NCBI GenBank assembly: GCA_013360395.1
Contig: JABWBQ010000005.1
Location: forward strand, 25,494-89,493
Direction: 5' to 3'
DNA from: Flavobacteriales bacterium
GTDB taxonomy: Bacteria > Bacteroidota > Bacteroidia > Flavobacteriales_F > PHOS-HE28
DNA: 64,000 nt
Made by a program: the position numbers and the translations under genes. This document shows, piece by piece, positions 9,301 through 16,439 of the stretch (its first letter is position 1; each line of letters opens with the position of its first letter). Below the pieces are notes generated by a model. The model saw only the letters and a list, made by a program, of their open reading frames with translations, did no database searches and was not told the origin of the DNA.

Positions 9301-9562
9301 GGCCATCGGCAACCGCACCATCGGCGCGTCGGCCCTGGGCGGCATGCTCGTGGGCACCGTGCTCGGCGTGCTGGTGATCCCCGGCCTCTATTACGTGTTC
9401 GCCCGCATGATCGAGGGCCGCAAGCTGCTGAGCGATGAACGCGACGAACCCGTGTCCGAGCAGTTCGTGCGACGCGCCCACGAGGCCAGCGAGGCCAAGG
9501 AGACGATCCGCACGCTGGTGGCCCGGGTGAACGACCTCTTGAAACGCAGGAAGGAACCATGA
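6320..9562 (+). CDS. RND efflux pump, inner-membrane subunit (AcrB/MexB type, HAE family)
   Basis: 1080 residues, the expected length. It starts MFRNFIQRPVLAIVISV (TM1) and has the family's duplicated layout: TM1, porter loop, TM2-6, TM7, second loop, TM8-12. The proton-relay helix reads AIGIVVDNAIVVVEAV, with the first Asp of the AcrB Asp-Asp pair kept and the second replaced by Asn, common in this family. The C-terminal half has GLLGKNAVLIVEFA, matching the TM10 Lys region. A ~40-residue charged cytoplasmic tail follows. It should export amphiphilic compounds by proton antiport. The stop overlaps the next start by 4 bp (ATGA), indicating translational coupling. Confidence 0.95.
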   Translation: MFRNFIQRPVLAIVISVLILFVGGLAMEQLPTAQFPEIAPTTVNIFIAYPGASADVLTKSTIIQLETAINGVQGMRYIASDATSAGEGTIRVIFEPGTDPNEAVVRVKTRVDQVMPNLPVLVQREGVVITPVQPSMLMYVNLYGDGADADELFLYNYAYTQLIPEIQRIPGVAQAQILGSRKYAMRVWLKPDRMRAYNISAEEVMKAMEEQSLIARPGRLGQSSGIDAQALEYVLIYQGQFNEPEQYRNIIIRANEEGEAIKLRDIAEVELGSEFFDIYSNLDGRPSASIVLKQTLGSNATEVIARVKETLKEQSALMPPGIDYKVSYDVSTFLDASIEQVLHTLRDAFLLVALVVFLFLGDWRSTLIPIIAVPVSLIGAFFVMQLFGLSINLITLFALVLAIGIVVDNAIVVVEAVHARMEQKHLSPYAAVKEVMNEIGGAIIAITLVMVSVFIPISFMTGPVGVFYRQFSITMAGSIVISAVVALTLTPVLCAMLLKPHAAGRPRRSVIDRFIAWFNAAFERLTGRYVAVLNRIVMRRVLTFGALAGFCAAIWLTNEVLPAGFIPSEDQGTIYAIVQTPPGSTLETTNEVARDLQKICEEIPEVASVSSLAGYEIMTEGRGSNAGTCLIDLKPWDERSKSVHEVMEELEERTRDLGAVIEFFEPPAVPGFGSSAGFSLRMLDKTNGTDYHEFERINNEFMAALAKRKELTGLFTFYAANFPQYEMIIDNDLAMQKGVSIGKAVENLNILIGSTYEQGFIRFGRFFKVYTQAAPEYRRYPSDLTGLFVKNEAGEMVPYSAFMRFEKRLGPNEITRYNMYNSATIRGLPVEGYTSGDAIRAIQEVARETLPRGYDIAWEGLSYDEARRGNEAVWIFIVVLVFVYLVLAAQYESFVLPLVVILSLPVGVLGSFLLLKAMGLANDVYAQIGIIMLIGLLGKNAVLIVEFAVQRQRAGVSVLEATIEGSRARFRPILMTSFAFVAGLVPLVVATGAGAIGNRTIGASALGGMLVGTVLGVLVIPGLYYVFARMIEGRKLLSDERDEPVSEQFVRRAHEASEAKETIRTLVARVNDLLKRRKEP

Positions 9563-11076
9563 GAACGATGCGGAACGGATGCGGCGGGAAGTGGTCCCGC
9601 CGCCGCAGGGGATCACGAAAGGGGGAACGTGCGCACATCCGCGCCGGGTCCGGCGCATCCGGGTCCCTGCTGCCGGTCGCGCTCCTGCTGGCGGCCGCTC
9701 TTTCCGCCTGCGTACCCGCTCTGAAGGTGCGGGAGGCACGCACGGCCCTGCCCGCCACCTACGCAGGCACCGCGGACAGTACCGACGCGGCCGACCTGCC
9801 CTGGCGCCAGTTCCACGCCGACCCCGCGTTGCGCGCGCTGATCGACAGTGCCCTGGCCAACAACCAGGAGCTGAACATCATGGCCCAGGAGATCGAAGCG
9901 GCGAAGGCGGAGGTTCGTGCGCGGAAGGGGGAGTACCTGCCCGGTGTGGGTGTCGCCGTCGGGGCCGGGGTGGAGAAGGTGGGCGCCTACACGCGCAACG
10001 GTGCGGTGGAGGAGCAGCTTGAGGTGAAGGAACACACGGCCTTCCCCGAGCCGCTGTCCGACCTCATCATCGGCGCAAGGGCCTCCTGGGAGCTGGACAT
10101 CTGGAAGAAGCTGCGCAACGCGAAGAAAGCGGCGGCCCTGCGTTACCTGGGCACCGTGGAGGGCAGGAACTTCATGGTGACCAATCTGGTGGCCGAGATC
10201 GCGGGCAGTTACTACGAGCTGATGGCGCTGGACAACCAGTTGGGGATCCTGCGCGACAACATCGCCATCCAGGAGGATGCGCTCGGTATCGTGAGGCTCG
10301 AGAAACAGGCGGCCAAGGCCACCGAGCTGGCGGTGCGCCGCTTCGAGGCCGAGGTGCTGAAGAACCGCAGCAAGTTGTTCGACATCCAGCAGCGCATCAC
10401 CGAGACCGAGAACCGGATCAACTTCCTGGTGGGGCGTTATCCCGGCCCGGTCGCGCGCGCGTCCGGGACGTTCGCGGCCTTGACGGCCGACAGCCTGCCC
10501 ACCGGGGTGCCGGCGCAGTTGCTGGAACGCCGGACGGACATCCGCCGCGCCGCGCTGGAACTGGAGGCGGCCAAGCTGGACGTGAGGTCGGCGAAGGCGG
10601 CCTTCTACCCTTCGTTGGACATCACGGCCGGTGTGGGCTTGAACGCGTTCGACCCCGCGCTGCTCCTGGAGGCACCGGCATCGCTGCTGTACGGTGTCGC
10701 GGGGGATCTGGTGGCGCCGCTGGTGAACCGTAACGCGATCAAGGCCGCCTACATCGGCGCCTCGGCAAAGCAGATGCAGGCCGTGTACGGCTACGAGCAG
10801 ACCGTGCTCAACGCGTATGTGGAAGTGTTGAACCGGCTGTCGGACATCCGGAACCTGCGCAGGAGCTATGCATTGCAGCAGCAACAGGTGCAGGCCCTGT
10901 CGAGCTCCATCACCATCTCCAACAACCTCTTTCGCAGCGCCCGCGCCGACTACATGGAGGTGCTGCTCACCCAGCGCGATGCGCTCGAGTCGCGCTTTGA
11001 ATTGGTGGAGACGCACAAGCGCCAGCTCAATGCCCGCGTGGAGCTCTACCGGGCGCTGGGCGGGGGGTGGAAGTAG
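9559..11076 (+). CDS. TolC/NodT-family outer-membrane efflux lipoprotein
   Basis: 505 residues. An unusually long basic N-terminus precedes the export signal, whose lipobox LSAC puts the lipidated Cys at ~51. Two outer-membrane-efflux repeats follow (residues ~90-280 and ~300-495), each with long Ala/Glu-rich coiled-coil helices and the inter-strand motif AAFYPSLDITAG. ARASWELDIWKKLRNAK is the classic OEP strand-helix junction. It completes the tripartite pump with the two upstream genes. The long N-terminus may mean the true start lies inside (no better ATG is evident), but the ATGA overlap with the pump gene favours 9559. Confidence 0.9.
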   Translation: MRTMRNGCGGKWSRRRRGSRKGERAHIRAGSGASGSLLPVALLLAAALSACVPALKVREARTALPATYAGTADSTDAADLPWRQFHADPALRALIDSALANNQELNIMAQEIEAAKAEVRARKGEYLPGVGVAVGAGVEKVGAYTRNGAVEEQLEVKEHTAFPEPLSDLIIGARASWELDIWKKLRNAKKAAALRYLGTVEGRNFMVTNLVAEIAGSYYELMALDNQLGILRDNIAIQEDALGIVRLEKQAAKATELAVRRFEAEVLKNRSKLFDIQQRITETENRINFLVGRYPGPVARASGTFAALTADSLPTGVPAQLLERRTDIRRAALELEAAKLDVRSAKAAFYPSLDITAGVGLNAFDPALLLEAPASLLYGVAGDLVAPLVNRNAIKAAYIGASAKQMQAVYGYEQTVLNAYVEVLNRLSDIRNLRRSYALQQQQVQALSSSITISNNLFRSARADYMEVLLTQRDALESRFELVETHKRQLNARVELYRALGGGWK

Positions 11077-11097
11077 GCCGTGGGCGCCCCATGCGGC

Positions 11098-12060
11098 TCA
11101 CGGCACCGTGATCACCACGCTCCCCACCTTGTGCCAGCTCTCGGCCAGTGCATGGGCCTCCTGGATCCGTTCCAGCGGGAACGTGCGGTCGATCACCGGG
11201 CGGATATGCTTCTGCTCCCAGAGCGAGGCGAAATGCTGCATGTGCGCTGCCGTCCCGCTCGCGGTGCCGGTGATCACCTTCACCCTCTTGCCGCCCTTGC
11301 TACTGAACGCGCGCTTGAGCATGTCAGCCGGCAGATCGGAGCCGAGGATCAGCGTTCCACCATCCTTCACCAGGGCGATGCTCTGTGCGAAGGATAGTTT
11401 GCCCACGGTCTCGAAGACCACATCGAAACCATTGCGGTGGGCGCTGAGGTCGTCCTTGGTGTAGTCCAGCACCTGGGTGGCGCCCAACGAACGCACCAGC
11501 TCCACGTTGCGTGTGCTGCACACGCCGGTCACTTCCGCGCCAAGCTGTCGCGCCAACTGCACGGCCGCACTGCCCACCGCACCGCTGGCGCCATACACCA
11601 GCACGCGTTGCCCCGCGATCATACCGGCCTTGCCCAGGAAGTCCATGGCGGTACTGAAGCCGAAGGGAATGGCGGCGGCATCGGCGTAGGCCATGCCCGC
11701 AGGCATCGGAGCGAAGGCGCCGTTCTCCGGCAGGGCGATGTATTCGGCGTGCGCACCCAGCTTCATCACGCTCGTCCAACCGAAGAGGCGATCGCCCTGC
11801 CTGTATCGGGTCACCGCTGACCCGATCTCCACCACTTCACCGGCGAAGACCACCCCCAGGATGGCCCGCCGGGGTTTGATCGGGCCGAAGACCAGGCGCA
11901 CGAACCACGGATCGGCGCGCCGCAGCCGCCAGTCCGCCGCGTTCACCGCCGAGGCATGGATGCGGATGAGCAGTTCGTTGCTTTTCGGGGTCGGCGTGGG
12001 CACCTCGGCGATGCGGATCACTTCCGGACCTCCGTAAGCGGTTGCGAGGGCGGCTTTCAT
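11098..12060 (-). CDS. zinc-independent MDR oxidoreductase (quinone oxidoreductase-like)
   Basis: 320 residues. GroES-like N-terminal half (MKAALATAYGGPEVIRIAEV, later HASAVNAADWRLR) and a Rossmann half with VLVYGASGAVGSAAVQLAR (residues ~145-165), the NADPH site of the QOR/MDR branch. The zinc-binding Cys/His residues of alcohol dehydrogenases are absent. Family members reduce quinones or activated alkenes with NADPH. I start at ATG 12060, where homology begins; a -7-like GAGCTTTG reads toward it at 12073-12066. It is downstream of and co-directional with folE (95 bp gap), so read-through is possible. Confidence 0.9.
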   Translation of the reverse strand: MKAALATAYGGPEVIRIAEVPTPTPKSNELLIRIHASAVNAADWRLRRADPWFVRLVFGPIKPRRAILGVVFAGEVVEIGSAVTRYRQGDRLFGWTSVMKLGAHAEYIALPENGAFAPMPAGMAYADAAAIPFGFSTAMDFLGKAGMIAGQRVLVYGASGAVGSAAVQLARQLGAEVTGVCSTRNVELVRSLGATQVLDYTKDDLSAHRNGFDVVFETVGKLSFAQSIALVKDGGTLILGSDLPADMLKRAFSSKGGKRVKVITGTASGTAAHMQHFASLWEQKHIRPVIDRTFPLERIQEAHALAESWHKVGSVVITVP

Positions 12061-12155
12061 GCGGGCAAAGCTCCGGGGGACCCGCGCGACCGGCACGACC
12101 GTTGGTGGAAAAAGGTCATCCGTTCGTCACCGGGTGGCCGCGAGGGTGCGGACTG

Positions 12156-12815
12156 CTACCGCACCGCCTCCAGGAAAGCCTGCCGCTCCTCGGTGCGTTG
12201 GAAGCGTCCGCCGAAGTGGCTGGTGGTGGTGGCGCTGTGCGTGTCCTCCACGCCGCGCGCGGCCACGCAGAGGTGGTCGGCGGTGATGTGCACCGCCACG
12301 TCGTCGGTGCCGAGCACCTCCTTCAGGCTCTGCGCGATCTGCACGGTGAGGCGCTCCTGGACCTGCGGCCGACGCGCGTGGTATTGCACGAGGCGGTTCA
12401 ACTTGGAGAGGCCCACCACCTTGTCCTTGGGGAAGTAGGCCACGTGCGCCCTGCCGATGATGGGCAGGAAGTGATGCTCGCAGCAGGAGTACAGGCTGAT
12501 GTTCTTCTCCACCAGCATCTCCCGGTAGCCGTAGTCGTTGGGGAAGGTGGTGATGGTGGGGAAGTTCCGTTCGTCGAGGCCGGTGAAGAGCTCCTTCACG
12601 AACATCTTGGCCACGCGCTTCGGCGTGTCGCGCAGGCTCGCGTCGTTCAGGTCGAGGCCCAGGGTTTCCATGATCTTGCCGAAGTGGTGCCGGATGGCCG
12701 CCATCTTCTCCTCGTCGGTGTCATGGTCGTGTACCGGATGAAGCACCGGGTTGGACCGTGCTTCGGTGTGGGTCGCGCGTTTGGCTGCGTTCCCATTGAG
12801 TAGTTCCTTCTCCAT
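12156..12815 (-). CDS. folE: GTP cyclohydrolase I
   Basis: 219 residues. All hallmarks are present: zinc ligands Cys112 and His115 in SCCEHHFLP and Cys183 in HLCVAARGV, plus GLSKLNRLV and QVQERLT of the tunnel-forming fold. It converts GTP to 7,8-dihydroneopterin triphosphate, the first step to folate or tetrahydropterin. Its start overlaps the stop of the upstream flavin reductase gene (TGATG), so it is translationally coupled in the doxX-reductase-folE operon. A ~35-residue His/Asp-rich N-terminal extension is variable in the family. Confidence 0.95.
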   Translation of the reverse strand: MEKELLNGNAAKRATHTEARSNPVLHPVHDHDTDEEKMAAIRHHFGKIMETLGLDLNDASLRDTPKRVAKMFVKELFTGLDERNFPTITTFPNDYGYREMLVEKNISLYSCCEHHFLPIIGRAHVAYFPKDKVVGLSKLNRLVQYHARRPQVQERLTVQIAQSLKEVLGTDDVAVHITADHLCVAARGVEDTHSATTTSHFGGRFQRTEERQAFLEAVR

Positions 12816-13480
12816 CAGAATTGCACGTCGATCAGTTCAGCATCGGCGCCCAGTTCAAGCAAGGCGTTCTTCACGGCCAGTACGAATCCTTCCGGTCCGC
12901 AGGTATAGAAGGGTTGTTGGAAGTCACGGATGTGCGTACGCAGGAAGTCCGCATTCACCGCGCCATGCAGGAAGCCGGGTGCATCCTCCTGACTGAGCAC
13001 ACCGTGGAAATCGCGGCCCAGCATCGCACTGAACTCATTCACCAGGAAGGCATCGGCCTTTGTCCTGTTGAAGTGGAAGAGCGCATTGCCGGCCAGCTTC
13101 TTCTCCACCTGCAGTTGCCGCAGCACGGCGATGAAGGGCGTGACACCCGTGCCGCCCGCGATGAACACGCCGGGACCCTTCAGCGCCACGGTATCGAAAG
13201 GGTCGCTGATCAGCACCGTATCGCCCGCCTTCAGCGAGGCCACCTGCTCGGTGATGCCGTGATGCTCCGGATAGCACTTGATGGTGAGCTCCAGGTGCGG
13301 GTCGGTGGCGAGGCCGGTGAAGGTGAAAGCGGAGACCTTCTCCTCCAGCCCGGGTCGCGGCAGCTTGAAGTCGATGGCCTGACCAGCGGTGAACGCATAT
13401 CCGGCCGGTCGATCCAACGTGAGGCGTACCACGTTGTGGTTGAGCGCCTCCGAATTCTTCAGGTGGACCGCGTGTTCCAT
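12815..13480 (-). CDS. FAD-binding ferredoxin/flavodoxin reductase-like protein
   Basis: 221 residues. FNR-superfamily order: FAD barrel (residues ~1-100, with KVSAFTFTG at the flavin-binding position usually RxYS), then an NAD(P) domain with FIAGGTGVTPFIAVLRQL (~105-125) and the C-terminal TCGPEGFV. No 2Fe-2S ferredoxin domain is attached. It probably shuttles electrons between NAD(P)H and a small carrier. It is in the operon doxX - this gene - folE, 46 bp after doxX and overlapping folE. The operon appears to start at the ECF-type promoter at 13972-13938. Confidence 0.85.
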   Translation of the reverse strand: MEHAVHLKNSEALNHNVVRLTLDRPAGYAFTAGQAIDFKLPRPGLEEKVSAFTFTGLATDPHLELTIKCYPEHHGITEQVASLKAGDTVLISDPFDTVALKGPGVFIAGGTGVTPFIAVLRQLQVEKKLAGNALFHFNRTKADAFLVNEFSAMLGRDFHGVLSQEDAPGFLHGAVNADFLRTHIRDFQQPFYTCGPEGFVLAVKNALLELGADAELIDVQF

Positions 13481-13526
13481 GTGCGTGTGTGTTCGTTGTT
13501 ACCGGTCGTTCGGTACGGCGGCACCA

Positions 13527-13916
13527 TCAGGCCGCGCCCTGCGTGATCCCGCTCAGTCGTGCGAGCACATACGCGCCCACCGCCATCACCAGGTCGCGCA
13601 CGGCCACATCCAGGTGGTGACCGCTGAACAGCAGCACAAGCGCGATGGCCGCGAGCCAGCCCGCGACCACGTATGCCCCGACCTGCGGACGGACCAGCAC
13701 CAGGATCCCGGCCACGATCTCGATCACGCCCACCACCATCATGAAAGTGGCAGGGGCGAAGGGTAACATGCCGGCCAGGCCGGTGGGCACGTAGTCGCTC
13801 CAGGTGGTGAGCAGGTTGAGGAACTTGTCGGCGCCAGCGGCGATGGGCACGATGCCGTAGCCGTAGCGGAGCAGGGTCTGAAGGTTGCGGATCTCGAGTT
13901 GGGCAGCGGTGTTCAT
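13527..13916 (-). CDS. DoxX-like small membrane protein
   Basis: 129 residues with four predicted membrane helices. YGIVPIAAGADKFLNLLTTW is the typical DoxX/DoxD first-helix motif (G-x-x-K-F), and FMMVVGVIEIVAGILVLV the third. DoxX-fold proteins are often tied to redox or thiol stress, but no activity can be assigned here. First gene of a three-gene operon; its promoter carries the same two blocks as the divergent sigma factor gene. Confidence 0.8.
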   Translation of the reverse strand: MNTAAQLEIRNLQTLLRYGYGIVPIAAGADKFLNLLTTWSDYVPTGLAGMLPFAPATFMMVVGVIEIVAGILVLVRPQVGAYVVAGWLAAIALVLLFSGHHLDVAVRDLVMAVGAYVLARLSGITQGAA

Positions 13917-13937
13917 GGTGTGTGGTCGTGTTGTGGG

Positions 13938-13972
13938 CGTTGGATGACCCGCACCGCCTTCGCGTTACAACG
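13938..13972 (-). promoter_or_regulatory. predicted ECF-sigma promoter of the doxX operon
   Basis: Read on the minus strand: CGTTGTAAC (13972-13964), 17 bases, CATCCAACG (13946-13938), then doxX ATG at 13916. The same two blocks with a 16-base spacer sit in front of the divergent sigma gene at 14128-14161. An AAC-containing -35 with a ~16 bp spacer is the usual ECF promoter architecture. The assignment to this sigma factor is inference. Confidence 0.6.
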
Positions 13973-14127
13973 ATCGCCGACCTCACTGGAAATGGGTACG
14001 TGGGTGATCCGGCGCCGGAGCGGATCCCTTCGCTCCCGTTCACCCTATTACTCTCGCACCCTCATACCCTTCCTTCCAAGCACCGGGGAAACCGCCAGGA
14101 TCCCTGATGCCGACCGGACTTCCGCGG

Positions 14128-14161
14128 CGTTGTAACTTTTCCCCGTGCCGGGCATCCAACG
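14128..14161 (+). promoter_or_regulatory. predicted ECF-sigma promoter (autoregulatory) of the sigma gene
   Basis: CGTTGTAAC at 14128-14136, 16 bases, CATCCAACG at 14153-14161, and the sigma ATG at 14189. Both nine-base blocks are identical to those facing doxX, which suggests the sigma factor drives its own gene and the doxX operon. An overlapping -7-like TAACTTTT at 14133-14140 could give basal sigma-ABfr transcription. Confidence 0.6.
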
Positions 14162-14188
14162 GGTGAACAAGCCCCATCCGCATCCACG

Positions 14189-14854
14189 ATGTACGCCGTC
14201 AAACTCGCCTCCGAAGGACCCGCCCAGCTTACCGACCAGCAGGTGGTGGCCCGTGTGCTGCAAGGGGAAAAAGGGTTGTACGAGATCCTGATGCGCCGGT
14301 ACAACCAGCGGCTGTACCGCGCCGTGCGCGGCTACCTCACCGATGCCGACGACGTGCAGGACGTGATGCAGGACACCTACGTGAAGGCCTACGAGAAGCT
14401 GTTCCAGTACCGGCACGAGGCCGCCTTCAGCACCTGGCTGATCCGCATCGGCATCAATGAGGCGTTGCAACGGCTCAAGCGCATTCGCTCCGCGCGGAAA
14501 CATTTCGACCCCGATGTGCGCACCGAGGGCCTCATCCAATTGCCCGACACCCCCATGACCGGTCCCGAGGAACGAACGATCCAACAGGAGGAGCGCGCGA
14601 TGCTGGAACGCGCCATCGCGCGGCTGCCGGAGACCTACCGCGTGGTGTACCTGCTGCGCGAGGTGGAAGGGCTCGACGTGGCCGAGGTGGCCGAAGCGCT
14701 GGCCATCAGCGAGAGCAACGTGAAAGTGCGCGCACACCGGGCGAAGGCGATGCTGAAGGACGCCCTGCTCGCCATGCAGCCACACCGCGACGCATACATC
14801 TTCGGCAACGCGCATTGCGATGCCATGGTGGCCGCCGTGATGGCCCGGATCTGA
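14189..14854 (+). CDS. RNA polymerase ECF-type sigma factor
   Basis: 221 residues. Region 2 spans ~30-100 (YNQRLYRAVRGYLTDADDVQDVMQDTYVKAYEKL, then FSTWLIRIGINEALQRLKR). Region 4 spans ~140-195 (LPETYRVVYLLREVEGLDVAEVAEAL and a helix-turn-helix ISESNVKVRAHRAKAML). A short C-terminal extension, GNAHCDAMVAAVMARI, with one Cys resembles the tail found on a group of mostly proteobacterial ECF factors (recalled). No anti-sigma gene is adjacent, so control may act through the tail or elsewhere. Divergent from the doxX operon with shared promoter motifs. Confidence 0.9.
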   Translation: MYAVKLASEGPAQLTDQQVVARVLQGEKGLYEILMRRYNQRLYRAVRGYLTDADDVQDVMQDTYVKAYEKLFQYRHEAAFSTWLIRIGINEALQRLKRIRSARKHFDPDVRTEGLIQLPDTPMTGPEERTIQQEERAMLERAIARLPETYRVVYLLREVEGLDVAEVAEALAISESNVKVRAHRAKAMLKDALLAMQPHRDAYIFGNAHCDAMVAAVMARI

Positions 14855-14888
14855 GGCCAGGCACGTTGCCTCCGGCTACATTCGTCGC

Positions 14889-15383
14889 ATGACCAACGGA
14901 GAGACCATCGCAGCCGAGCTGCAACGTTACCAGGCTGCCACGCGCACCTTGCTGGAGCGCATCCCGGAGGACAAGCTCGCGTGGAAGCCCCACGAGAAGT
15001 CCATGGGCCTCGGCCGCCTCGGCATGCACGTGGCGGAGATCCCGCATTGGATCGTGAAGTCGTTCGAGCTGCCCGAGTTCGACTTCGTGGCCGCAGGCTA
15101 TGCGCCCTACACACCCACGGCGCATGCCGAGATCCTCGCCCGCCTCGACGAGATCTGGCCCAAGGCGCAGGAATACTTGGCCAGAGCCACGGACGAACAA
15201 CTGGCCGCGACCTGGACCATGCGGCGCGGTGAGCATGTGATCTGGTCCATGCCTCGCGGTGTGCTGGCCCGCCACCACATCAACCACCTGGTCCACCACC
15301 GCGGCCAGCTCAGCGTGTACCTGCGGCTGCTGGACGTTCCCATTCCCGAGCTCTTCGGGCCCACGGCCGATACGCGGCGCTGA
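14889..15383 (+). CDS. DinB-family four-helix protein
   Basis: 164 residues, DinB/YfiT-like. The three metal-binding His of the family appear as HVAEIPHW (~47), and HHINHLVHHRGQL (~129-137). Members coordinate a divalent metal and include bacillithiol S-transferases and damage-inducible proteins; the thiol partner here is unknown. The -7-like TACATTCG at 14877-14884 ends only 4 bases before the ATG, so the mRNA is probably leaderless. Confidence 0.85.
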   Translation: MTNGETIAAELQRYQAATRTLLERIPEDKLAWKPHEKSMGLGRLGMHVAEIPHWIVKSFELPEFDFVAAGYAPYTPTAHAEILARLDEIWPKAQEYLARATDEQLAATWTMRRGEHVIWSMPRGVLARHHINHLVHHRGQLSVYLRLLDVPIPELFGPTADTRR

Positions 15384-15435
15384 CACGCGACAGCCGGGGA
15401 TGCGCACACTGCGAGCCCTAGGCCCAATGGATCCT

Positions 15436-16293
15436 TCACGGCTTCCGCTTCCGGCGATCCACCTTGGGGGTCTCGCTGGAACGCAACGCCTTCTTGGCAT
15501 TCAGCGCCGATACCACTTTCCTCCCGGTGCGCGCCTCCAGTTCCAGGCGAGCCACCTTGGCCACGTTGCCACCTTGCCGCGCGACTTCCTTGTTGTCGTC
15601 GAAGGTCTCGGGATCGGTGGCTTGTGAGATGTCCTTTGTCGATGCCTCCGCCAGCATGTTCAGGATCAGCTCCGTGTTGGTCATGTTGTCGCGCAGGCTC
15701 TCCTTCTTCAAGCCCTTCAACACCTTGTACTCCTTGGTGGTGTTCCCGCTCCACGCTTTGGTGATGATGTCCGTGAGCGTCGCGAAGTGCATGCCTTCTT
15801 TCATGCCGCGCCTTTTCCACTCGTCGGTGAGTTCCTTGCGGATCTCGATGCTCTTCAACCGTTGATTTATCCAATTCTCCGAGTAGCCCAGGCGCAGGTA
15901 TTGCTCCAACGCGCGATCGATGGTCAGCTCCGGGTCCTGCATCTCATCGAGCCGCTCCGATGCCACTTGTGCCAACCAGATCTTGAAGGGTTCGGCCTTG
16001 GGTGAAGGGATGGACTGGATCAGGCGGAAGAGTTGTTCGGTATCGGCTACATCCGTGAGCCGGAGCTTGCCATCCTCAGCGGGTAATTTCAACTGTCCGA
16101 TTTTTTCGGACAGTTGACTCCCCTCGCGCAGGAGCTTGGCCTTCAGGTCGTTCCAATACTTCCTCGGGCGCTCGTTGCCGGTGAGCGCGGCGATCACGTC
16201 GATGATGGAGAAATACCATTTCTCCTGCTCACCATCCCACACGGTGCGCACCTGCTTCTCCTCGAAGAGCTTGACGGCGTTCTTGTCGGTCAT
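15436..16293 (-). CDS. BRO/phage antirepressor-like protein
   Basis: 285 residues. The N-terminal ~110 residues follow the BRO-N domain (RTVWDGEQEKWYFSIIDVIAALTGNERPRKYWNDLK, then FRLIQSIPSPKAEPFKIWLA). This is the DNA-binding fold of viral and phage antirepressors and of a widespread stand-alone bacterial family. The C-terminal half is charged and helical and ends in a Lys/Arg-rich tail. No phage genes are near, so it is a lone or domesticated copy. Start at ATG 16293, where the domain begins. Its G+C content is visibly lower than the flanks. Confidence 0.8.
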   Translation of the reverse strand: MTDKNAVKLFEEKQVRTVWDGEQEKWYFSIIDVIAALTGNERPRKYWNDLKAKLLREGSQLSEKIGQLKLPAEDGKLRLTDVADTEQLFRLIQSIPSPKAEPFKIWLAQVASERLDEMQDPELTIDRALEQYLRLGYSENWINQRLKSIEIRKELTDEWKRRGMKEGMHFATLTDIITKAWSGNTTKEYKVLKGLKKESLRDNMTNTELILNMLAEASTKDISQATDPETFDDNKEVARQGGNVAKVARLELEARTGRKVVSALNAKKALRSSETPKVDRRKRKP

Positions 16294-16439
16294 GGTATGG
16301 GCAATGTAACGCAGGGCGGGTAATGTTGCCGAGCCTATTCCCGGTCCGCAGCCCGGTTGTACGCACCGATCTTGCCGTCCTCGCGATACCTTTCCGAAGC
16401 CTCCTGTCGACCGGTCGCAGCAACCAGTTCCATGCCGCC

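Noticed and set aside
12061..12155. A sixth AraC-type operator before the quinone oxidoreductase (GTGACGAAC on the minus strand)
   Set aside because: No second GTGA occurs 21 bp away, so the geometry fails.
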